Shown piece by piece: positions 55,260 through 64,000 of a DNA stretch of 64,000 nucleotides (position 1 is the first letter of the stretch; every line of letters starts with the position of its first letter). A program made the position numbers and the translations under genes. The DNA is taken from the NCBI GenBank assembly GCA_034509755.1, contig CM067547.1, positions 47,952,859 to 48,016,858 of the forward strand, read 5' to 3'. The notes under the pieces were generated by a model. It saw nothing but the letters and a program-made list of their open reading frames with translations. It had not been told where the DNA came from and did not search any database. Origin of the DNA: Anisodus tanguticus. Taxonomy: Eukaryota > Streptophyta > Magnoliopsida > Solanales > Solanaceae.

Positions 55260-56815
55260 ATGACAACCCATGCCCAACACGGGATTTTCAAACCCAAAGT
55301 CCACTTTAACCTATCCACTCAGACAATATCCCCAATTCCCAAAAACCCAAAATTGGCCAAACTAGACCTGAATTGGAATGCAGCCATGTATGACGAATTT
55401 AATGTTTTAACGAAATAACACACTTGGAATTTGGTTCCTAGACCGAAGGGGGTGAATGTGATTAAATGCATGTGGTTTTTTCATCACAAATACAGAGACA
55501 ATGGTAACCTTGAGAGATATAAGGCGAGACTTGTGGCTAATGACACAAATCTGTAAGAGGGCACTGATTGTGGTGAGACTTTTAGTCCGGTTGTTAAACC
55601 GGCCACGATTCGCACACTTCTGACTATTGCTATGGGTAAGCACTGGCCGATTCATTAGCTTGATGTAAAGAATGCCTTTCTACATTGGGATCTAAAAGAG
55701 TCTGTTTACATGCACCAGCTACCTGGGTTTGTACATCCTGCGGCACCTCAGTATGTATGTCATCTCTGTAAGTCACTTTAGGCTTGAAATAGCCCCCCGA
55801 GCATGGTATGATCGCTTTACACAGTATATTTTGCAGATTGGGTTTGTATGCAGCAAGTGTGAAAATTCTCTATTTATTTTTCATCGAGGTAGTAGCATTG
55901 TATATTTGTTATTGTATGTTGATGATATTGTGCTCACTGCCTCATCTGACTTGTTGAAAAATGAGATCATTGCACTGCTCAAAACAGAATTTGCTATGAC
56001 TGACTTAGGGAAGTTGAGCTATTTCTTGGGGATTTCCGTTACCAGGTGTGCCGATACTATGTATCTTTGTCAGCGAAAGTATGCAGATGAGATTGTCTAC
56101 AGGGATAAAATGACAAATTGCAAGATCATGTCTACTCCAGTTGACTCTAAATCAAAGCTGAGTGCTTTGGATGGTGATCCCATGTCCGATCCCACTCTCT
56201 ACCGAAGTCTTGTAGGTGCACTACAGGACCTCACTTTTACTAGACCTGATATTGCTTATGTTGTTCAGCAGGTATGCTTGTTTATGCATTCCCCCGGGGA
56301 GCCTTATTTTACTACCCTTAAACGTATCATTTGATATGTTAAGGGCACGCTTGATTATGGTTTGCATCTATACCCCTTAGCACCGACCAGATTATTGTCC
56401 TATACGGATGCTGATTGGGCAGGTTTTCCAGACACGCGTCGTTCTACCTCAGGCTACTATGTGTTCTTAGAGGATAATCTTATTTCTTGGTCTACCAAGA
56501 GACAAGCCACTTTATCCCGGTCGAGTGCAGAAGCAGAATACAGAGGCGTTGCTAATGTTGTTGTTGAGATATGTTGGCTCCAAAACCTTCCCTCCATTAC
56601 GTAAGGCGTCTTTGGTCTATTGTGATAACATATCCGTCATATATCTGTCTCATAATCCGGTTCAGCATCAGTGAACCAAGCACATTGAGATGGACATACA
56701 CTTCGTTCGTGAGAAGGTTGCCATCGGTCATGTCAAGGTATTGCATGTGCCTTCTTCATATCAGTATGCAGATATATTCACAGAAGGCCTTCCTAGACAG
56801 CTCTTTCTCGACTTC
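55260..56815 (+). pseudogene. Copia 1 reverse transcriptase and RNase H
   Basis: RT from AAMYDEFNVL through ERYKARLVA, LDVKNAFLH, YVDD at 55915-55926, LGKLSYFLGISVTR; RNase H YTDADWAGFPDTRRSTSGY and SRSSAEAEYRGVANVV; tail QYADIFTEGLP. Stops at 55418 (TAA), TAG 55656-55658 and near 55780 break the first half; 55729-56334 and 56362-56604 remain open. Confidence 0.9.
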
Positions 56816-56863
56816 TGATCCAGTCTTAGCATCCGGCCTCCTCCCGCTCCGACTGAGGGGGTG

Positions 56864-57030
56864 TATTAGCCGTGTACTACAACTTGTCCATATTGTATTT
56901 TATCATATTTAGTCTTATGTAATTATGATAGAATTATGATCCCTATTGTATAAAGATTTCACATTGTACACGTATATATATTTTGTATTAATGAGAAAGG
57001 CTCCCCAAGGGAGATTAATAAAATCTTACA
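56864..57030 (+). mobile_element. 3' LTR of Copia 1
   Basis: 167 bp matching 50464-50630; flanked right by attag. Confidence 0.92.
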
Positions 57031-57035
57031 ATTAG

Positions 57036-58050
57036 TAAAAGCTATTAATTATTGTTTTAGTATTAGATCGTAAATACTAATTTAGGAGACTTACAGATTT
57101 CTCCTTAGCGGAAGTAATTCTGCGCAATCACGATTCGTGTCATCAATATGTAGGAATTGTCACAAGATAGATGCATTTCTTAGTTCTCTAGGAGATGCAG
57201 AGCGTACATTGCGTAAATCCTAGATGTCCTATTATGATGGTTTTTCCTACACCCATAATAGTGTATGTATAGACTAATGTTTAGGAGGAGGACAAGTTAA
57301 TAGCTAACGGGTTAATTACTCTTTATGATTAAACACGACCCAATAGCTATTTCTAACAATTGGTAGCTAACCATTGTATCATCAAGATTGATTCTTTATT
57401 AATGAAGAATATATTAGAAGATAGATGAGCTAGCTACCATGGTGCATATTGCAACAATTGTTGAATCTATAAGGCAAAAAAAATGTAGCTGTGTGAGGGG
57501 CAATTTTACATGTTCTGTTTTGCTAGCTAAGAATGCTGCAGCTTCGATGTAATACTCTGTTTTGGTGCCAAGTTTATCTCAATTTATGGTGCGATGGAGT
57601 AGCTGGCATGGTGGATTTTGGCTACTCTTCAACATTATAATGCTTCGACTCAGATCGTGTATGTGTTAAAAAATTCACTAAATAAGTACAAATAATAGAA
57701 GGATGACCTTTAGTACCACATATTAATGAAGGTGTACCATTTTCTACCAAATTATCTGCCTAAAATTTTACAAGCTTGAAGTTGTGCATTTGCAAAGCAA
57801 ATTACAATTAACTACTACTATAAACATATTATAAGCTACTTTTGTCGCCCCCAAATATGTTAATAACACAGTTCATTTTTCAATATTCATGCATAGTACA
57901 GTTTTCTTAGTATAAAGAGTTAAAATGTATAATCAAATATTAAAAGTGTGTTCTATCTAACCACTTACACTTTTAGATCAGATGGTCACACACTTCAATA
58001 TGGGGGTAGGAAAAACCATCAAATATTGGTGATTGTCCCTGCCTCTTCAC
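57036..58050. other. Intergenic sequence between the Copia elements
   Basis: No gene recognised; AT-rich, stops in all frames. Confidence 0.5.
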
Positions 58051-58059
58051 CCTCCCTCT

Positions 58060-58220
58060 CCGGGTATATATACGTAAATGGTAGGTAAATTAGCATTAAA
58101 GTAGATAGATTAGATGACACATATCCTATTAGTAGCCTAATTGTAGCCTAAGATGTGGTGGTACTTGGTGTATAATTACCACATTATTAGAAGAAGAATA
58201 TTGAGGAAAATATTCTTACA
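58060..58220 (+). mobile_element. 5' LTR of Copia 2 (left edge uncertain)
   Basis: Ends tattcttaca, directly followed by tgtatcagaag (58221), a one-base-shortened version of the primer site tggtatcagaag of Copia 1. TATA-like tatatatacg at 58064. The left edge cannot be fixed because the 3' LTR is outside the window. Confidence 0.6.
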
Positions 58221-58281
58221 TGTATCAGAAGATTAGGGAAAAGATCCTACCCTAAACAACTTTATACCAAAAATCGGCCAC

Positions 58282-60198
58282 TATAACATCCCGTACTTTC
58301 GGGTCACGGTTTGAACCGCTAGGCGTATGTAAAATCGCTAGGCGTGTGTAAACAGACGCGAGCGTTGGGAAAATTTATGTTATATTTACGTATGCTAATA
58401 AAGAGATTAATATATAAAAAGATTAAACCCCGAAATAATTTTTGGACGTAACAAGTATGACGACGGGGATCGAAAATAATTTGGTGTGTGCATAAAGAGT
58501 TTATGGACTAGTGTCATATTACGAAATTATGACATCAAGTATATGAAGATCCTATAAGTTATTAAGATTTAAGTGAGTTGAGATCACTGAATTAATTAAG
58601 TGATTGATAATTAATTAAGTGACCATGCATGTTGGTGGCATGTGGCGTTAATCAAAGGCTCTCCACCGCCAAGAAGGGCTAGTGGGAGACCAAATGATAG
58701 CATTCATTTAATGCTTAACTAAAACCTTTCATTTTAAGGCAAAACGATTACAAATCGTGTGAGGTATACAACAAAGCAGCAACAAAGTGCTTAACTTAAG
58801 GGATGCTTGAAGAGCAAGGTCTCCATTTTGAAAATTATACCTAAAGTGTACTAAAACAACAGCCCTGCAAACTTACTTCGTCCACTTGAAAAAAACAAAT
58901 TGTTTCTTTCCATTTCTTTTATCCAGTGTTATGCTCGGCCAAAATTCCTAAGTTTGGCTAAGGTTTCTCCACATATTCGAGGTATGTTAAGACAAATTAT
59001 TTATTTCTTTTGGCATATTCCGTGTAACGAAATATAACCGTGATATTGCTCCATAATTTACTCTACTCCTAGAAGTTAAGAATATTCATGTTATTGATTC
59101 CTATGTGAAAAATATGTCTAAATATGTTTCTAAGTCCTTATTGAGGTATATAGGAAAAAGTGTTGATATTCACAGTGTTAGCTAAATGGGCAACTATATT
59201 ATTGTTATCCAATAAATTCAGGAAATGTTTTATTGTTATTCATGCACATTCATTTGCATTGCATTCATATATTACCCTGGACCACTTGTGCTATGCACAC
59301 TACTATATGGTAAATATTATATATATATATATAGGGGATATGGGGAAAAGGAAAGACGTTATATACGCACACCACCTGCAGCTGGTACAGACTATCACAA
59401 AAGAGCTCGAAGAGGCCAATATGATGTGATGATGTGATGCTCTTGTGTGGCGATCTAACCTGATGCCCACAGAGGCTGTTATGGGAAGGAAGATGCCATT
59501 GTGTGGCCAATATATATGTATACCGCATTTGCATCATGCATGCATTCATTAACCATTATATGGTATAATGCCCACAGAGGTTGTTATGGTAAGGAAGATG
59601 TCCGAAGAGACTGAGAGATAGGTGTACTACACTGTGCATAACATGTAGACATGTGTATTAGGGCCGTATTTACTGCTCGTCTGCTGTTCTATTTTAGTCA
59701 TTGTTATATCCCTATTATGCTGTTATTTATGCCTGACATACTCGGTACATCAGTCGTACTGACGTCCCTTTTTGTCGGGGGACGCTGCGTTTCATGCCCG
59801 CAAGTTCGCATAGGCAAGCCGACGGTCCATGTTAATAGATTGCGGATTTCAGCGGATTTTGGAACACTCCCCTCATTTTTTAGTGTCGGTTTAATACTGG
59901 TACGATATATTTTTGCGTGTCAATATGGGTATGGCGGGGCCCTGTCCCGACCTGTTGATGTTGTATACTCTTTAGAGGCTTGTGGATAGGTGTCCTGTGT
60001 ATAGTAGTTTTGTATGGCCTTGTCGGCCTTGGCGTGGATATGTATATATGTATAAGTCGATTTTCTGGTTAAGAGCTTTCATAGTCTTTTCGGCTTAGTC
60101 CGTGCTTATTTGTGATTAGATGTTGATAGTGTGATTTGGGGTACCCGTCGGGGAAGGATTCAGGTGCCCGTCGTGGCCCTCCGATTTGGGTCGTGACA
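58282..60198 (+). mobile_element. Solo LTR of a Ty3/gypsy element nested in Copia 2
   Basis: Starts tataacatcccgtactttcgg and ends ggccctccgatttgggtcgtgaca, the style of Tekay/Del chromovirus LTRs in Solanaceae (recalled). Exact 5-bp target duplication gccac at 58277-58281 and 60199-60203. 1917 bp with no internal coding part. A start ORF at 60136 that reads out of it into gag is spurious. Confidence 0.88.
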
Positions 60199-60273
60199 GC
60201 CACCCCTCTTCCTCCCACAAATTCGGCTGATCACCATTTTTGTTTTTTGTTTTTTTTCTTTTTTCGGTCAACA

Positions 60274-60966
60274 ATGGCTGACTCTAAATTCACTTTTCAT
60301 CCCGCTTTTGCCATCTCTAACATCAAAACACATATTTCCGTCACTCTTGAGATGGAAAATGTTCATTATGCAACTTGGGCAGAGCTCTTTAAAGCCTGTT
60401 GCCGTTCCCACAGGATTATTCTTCACATAATCCCACCGGAGAAAGACAAGGAAAATGTGTTAACTACCGATGATGAAAAAGAACTTTGGCTCACTCTTGA
60501 TGTGACAGTTCTCTCGTGGATTTATGCAACTATCTCTAGCGATTTGTTGCACACAATAATGGAACCTAATTATACGGCAATGGAGGCCTGGAATCGCTTG
60601 AGGGATATTTTTCAAGACAACAAAAATTTCTGAGCCATCACGTTGGAGCAAGAATTCTCTACCACTGACACAGTTGATTTTCTGAATGAGTCGGCGGATT
60701 AACACCTCAAAGTTTTATCAGATCAACTCAAGAATATTGATTTGCCGGTTACCAACAATTGATTGGTTGCCGGCCTTACCGACGCGTATAGTGGTGTAGG
60801 AACGCTCATCCGACAAAGCAATCCTCTACTACTTTTTTACCAAACCCGTTCTACACTTATTCTTGAAGAGGCGGGTTTTTCCAAAAAGGCCGCAACCATC
60901 TCAAATTCCGTCATGATTACCACCCCAACCAATGAAGCTACTACCAACTTTGAACCTATACAATAA
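60274..60966 (+). pseudogene. Copia 2 gag
   Basis: ATG 60274 (tcaacaATGGCT) begins MADSKFTFHPAFAISNIKTH, similar to Copia 1 gag; 119 aa to TGA 60633, then a further open part 60763-60966 (LIRQSNPLLLFYQTRSTLILEE). TGA at 60631 and TAA at 60700 break it. Confidence 0.85.
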
Positions 60967-61325
60967 AATCGGGGATAAAAATGATGAAATGGTGGTAAAA
61001 ATCAGGGTGGAAATCACGGAAATAACAAAAGTAGAGGCCACCGGAATTCCGGTGGCGGAGGACCCGTCTGCAGGAACAGCGGTACTGGCGGACAGCAGTG
61101 GCAGCCCACGACGGACTAGCCCAGTGGGCTTGGCAGTGGCCTTGGGCTGTGCCACCCTGCCCATTCCCGACGGGTAACTGGGCCAGGCCCGGTCCAAGGC
61201 CTTTTGGCCAAGCCACTGGCAGTCCACAACATAGCTTTCGGCCAAATTCCTTTGGGCCACGAAACAGTAGCGGATCAAGCAGTTTTGGACCACTGCTGAC
61301 CCAGTAGCAGGAGGCCCATTCGGCA

Positions 61326-61670
61326 GTGGCTAGCCCAACCGATATTGAATCCGCCATGCAGACTCTTGGACTTAATCCGCCCGATGCGAACTGGTATATG
61401 GACTCCGAGGCGACGTCTCATATGACGTCTTCCCAAAATAATCTCTCATCCTATTTTAATTTGAGCAAAAATAATGGTATAATTATCGAAAATGGTCATT
61501 CTATTCCAATTCGAGGTTATGGTTCTACTAAATTGTCCCCACCAAACCCACAACTATCTTTAAAGAATGTTCTTCATGCTTCACAATTAATTAAAAACTT
61601 GATATCTGTTGGAAAGTTTACTACTGATAATTGGGTGTTTGTTTCCTTTGACTTTTTGGATTTTCCGTGA
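61326..61670 (+). pseudogene. Copia 2 protease with altered active site
   Basis: 114 aa: NWYMDSEATSHMTSS. The DSGA box reads DSEA, so the invariant Gly after Asp-Ser is Glu, expected to abolish activity. Then IPIRGYGSTKLSPP and LKNVLHASQLIKNLISVGK. Upstream 60970-61320 is the Gly/Pro-rich gag-protease linker, without an intact frame. Confidence 0.8.
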
Positions 61671-61804
61671 AGGATTTTCAGACGGGGACACTTCTAATGA
61701 GATGTTATAGTCAAGGGGAGCTCTATCCAATTACCTCACCCATTCAACGATCCAAGTTACCATCCACTTTTGCAGCTTTAGCACCTTCGCTATGACATGA
61801 ACGT

Positions 61805-62930
61805 TTGGGTCATCCGGGAGCACCTGTTTTAGCCTCTCTTAAACAAAATATTTTTATTTCATGTACTCAAACACATACTTCTAATAAGTGTCGTTCATGT
61901 CCACTTGGTAAATATGTTCAATTGTCATTTGTTTCATCTACTTCATGCACACTTATGCCTTTTGATATTATACATTGTGATAATTGGACATCACCTGTTT
62001 TGAGCTCTTCGGGCCATAGATATTATTTGCTCTTGTTAGATGATTACTCTAATTTTTTGTGGACGTTTCCCTTGTCTAAAAAATCACAAGTTTTTTCCAC
62101 ATTTCTCAATTTTAGAGCATTCATCCGAAATCAATTTGAACGGGAGATAAAAAATATTCAATGTGATAATGGCAGGGAGTTTGATAATAGGCATTTTTGG
62201 AATTTTTACAACTCTAATGGTTTAAACTTTCTCCTTTCATGTCCCCACACATCCTCACAAAACGGAAGGGCGGAACGTAAAATACGAACCATCAATAACA
62301 TTGTTCGAACATCCCTTGCCCATGCAACGTTACACATCTCGTTTTGACATCACGCACTACAAATGGCCACATATTTATTAAACATACTTCCACACAAAAA
62401 CTTGTCCTATCAATCTCCTCTAAAAATCCTCTACTTACGGGACCCATCTTATTCTCACTTACGGGTATTCGGGTGCTTATGCTATCATTTTTTTCCATCC
62501 ACCACAATCACCAAACTTCAACCCCGTCTACTCATTGCGTTTTCTTGGGATATCCCTCTAAGCACCGAGGTTACAAATGTTACGACCTCTCCTCCAATAA
62601 AATAATTGTGAGTCGTCATGTAATTTTTGATGAAACATATTTCCCATTTGTCAAAATGTACGAGTCCGGACCCCCTACCTATGATTTTCTTGACGATGGC
62701 CTGCCCCCGTATTTGTCCCAACATTTTTCATCCCCAACCGAACCCACTATTTTGGCCAGCCCAAATATTTTGGGAAACTTGGGCCCCAAAACAGTGGCCC
62801 AGCCGCGACACAACACTGCCCAGTGGACTGGGCCTCCAGTTATGAGCCCACAATTCCCCACTGTACCGTTGCCTCCAGTCCAACTTCCTGACAGTAGCTT
62901 GGGCCACGGCCCAGTTCACTGCTAACTGCC
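61805..62930 (+). pseudogene. Copia 2 integrase
   Basis: Zinc domain (LGHPG, CRSCPLGK) and DDE core largely intact in 61805-62347: IIHCDNWTSP, CDNGREFDN, SSQNGRAERKIRTI. A frame change near 62340 leads to the C-terminal part (FLGYPSKHRGYKCYDLSSNK) at 62344-62925, then a Pro-rich tail. Confidence 0.88.
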
Positions 62931-63044
62931 AGACAGTGCAGCCCCACTCGTCCCGTCACCCGTAGTCAATATGGTATTGTCAAACCCAACACTAAATATA
63001 GCCTACACACCCGAGTCTCAAAATCGCCATTACCTCGTAATCAT

Positions 63045-64000
63045 GTGTTTGCTCTTAATGACCCGAATTGGAAAATGGCTATGAATGATGAATTTAATGC
63101 TCTTATTAAAAATAGGACGTGGGAATTGATACCTCATCCTCCTAATGCTAATATCATTCGGTCTATGTGGATTTTCAGTCACAAAGAAAAATCTGATATT
63201 TCTTTTGAGCGGCATAAAGCCTATCTTGTAGGTGATGGAAAGACACAACAGGTTGGTGTGAATTGCGGTGAGACGTTCAATCCGGTGGTTAAACCGACAA
63301 CAATTAGAACAGTTCTTAGTTTGGCTCTCTCAAAGGCATGACCACTTCATCAGTTAGATGTCAAAAATGTCTTCCTCTATGGCCAACTAAATGAAACGGT
63401 ATACATGTATCAGCATTTGGGATACAGAGACTCCAACTAGCCCAATCATGTGTGCCTGCTAAAGAAATCATTATATAGGCTAAAACAAGCCCCCTGGGGC
63501 TGATACAAGCGGTTTGCGGATTTTGTTTCATATATTGGGTTTTCCAACAACCGTTCCGATCACTCTCTATTTATCTACCATCTAGGTAATAATATTGCAT
63601 ATCTTCTTTTATATGTGGATGATATTATATTAACTGCCTCATCATATGCTCTTCGCAAGTCCATCATATCATAGCTTGGCTCTGAATTTGTTATGAAAGA
63701 CAAGGGTCACTACACTACTTTCTAGGAATAGTTGTGACACGTCATGCAGATGGTTTATTTTTATCCCAAAAGAAGTACGCAACTGAGATTGTTGAACGTG
63801 CTTACATGTCCTCCTGTAAACCATCGGCAACTCCGGTGGATACTAAACCCAAATTGAGTGCCTCATCTGACAAGCCATTTTCCGATTCGACACTTTACCG
63901 CAGCCTGGCAGGGGCCATGCAGTATCTTACATTCACCAGGCCGGATATTTCTTATGTTGTGCAAGATGTGTTCCTTTTCATGCATAATCCGATGGATGAT
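63045..64000 (+). pseudogene. Copia 2 reverse transcriptase, cut by the window end
   Basis: NDPNWKMAMNDEFNALIKN, ERHKAYLVGDGKTQQVGVNC, HQLDVKN, KQAP-like, YVDD at 63612-63623, LGIVVTRHADGLFL and FTRPDISYVV. TGA at 63339-63341 (Trp codon in the relatives at 8399 and 28829) and other shifts interrupt it. Confidence 0.9.

Larger units (their letters stand above)
50464..57030 (+). mobile_element. Copia LTR retrotransposon 1, complete but decayed
   Basis: LTRs 50464-50630 and 56864-57030 (167 bp each, about 9 mismatches), target duplication attag on both sides (50459-50463, 57031-57035), primer site tggtatcagaagcc at 50631 (tRNA-iMet type), purine tract gactgaggggg before the 3' LTR. Gag, protease, integrase, RT and RNase H in Copia order, with many stops. 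A separate ~1.6-kb LTR-like insert lies between integrase and RT. Short LTRs and gag type suggest the Ale/Retrofit lineage (weak). Confidence 0.92.
58221..64000 (+). mobile_element. Copia retrotransposon 2, running off the window
   Basis: Primer site, gag, protease, integrase and RT in Copia order, related to Copia 1 and to the remnants at 8237 and 28666. Its 5' leader is split by a 1917-bp solo LTR at 58282-60198. The 3' end lies beyond 64000. Confidence 0.9.

Noticed and set aside
59160..59989. ORFs of 89-112 aa inside 58282-60198
   Set aside because: They lie in a solo LTR with a clean target duplication and have no domain.

Overview
This is plant nuclear DNA: AT-rich, with spliced genes, LTR retrotransposons, MITEs and an endogenous plant pararetrovirus. 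An Aux/IAA auxin-response gene, a caulimovirid endogenous virus, Tat-type Ty3/gypsy and Copia elements, and SINE-like tails that recall Solanaceae SINEs suggest a solanaceous dicot. The family assignment is inference; the genus is not determined. No rRNA, tRNA or bacterial-type operon was recognised.

Layout. The first ~38 kb is a near-identical tandem segmental duplication with a period of about 20.4 kb. Unit A (1-15540) and unit B (15541-34972) carry, in order: a pararetrovirus on the minus strand (A 1-2851, cut by the window edge; B 15541-23248, almost a whole genome); SINE-like and inverted-repeat elements; a 1.1-kb solo LTR; a small gene on the minus strand for a secreted peptide precursor with three 45-residue repeats and two W-boxes upstream; one LTR of a Tat element; the first part of a plant-mobile-domain (PMD) ORF joined to the 3' half of a Copia element; a minisatellite; a MITE; and an Aux/IAA gene with SINE-like modules behind it. 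A third partial unit C starts at 34973 inside the solo LTR, repeats the peptide gene, and continues into the complete Tat element (37110-48510).

The Tat element has 665/666-bp LTRs and an ACAGT target duplication (one copy mutated). Its gag-pol is on the minus strand with a dead reverse transcriptase and most of the integrase missing. A convergent, intron-containing PMD gene lies on the plus strand between pol and the 3' LTR. Units A and B preserve the left flank, the 3' LTR and the first ~250 bp of the PMD ORF, so they are chimeras derived from this locus.

From 48511 to the end there is mobile DNA only: a hAT-like MITE with an 8-bp target duplication (49860-50301), a complete but decayed Copia element (50464-57030, 167-bp LTRs, ATTAG duplication) with a nested LTR-like insert, and a second Copia element that runs off the window and is split near its 5' end by a 1917-bp solo LTR flanked by GCCAC.

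Genes that could still work are the Aux/IAA copy B (32439-33811, 186 aa from three exons) and the repeat-peptide genes in B and C. Copy A of both shows lesions: a lost splice acceptor in Aux/IAA and a frameshift in the peptide gene. The peptide gene is the best candidate for something undescribed.
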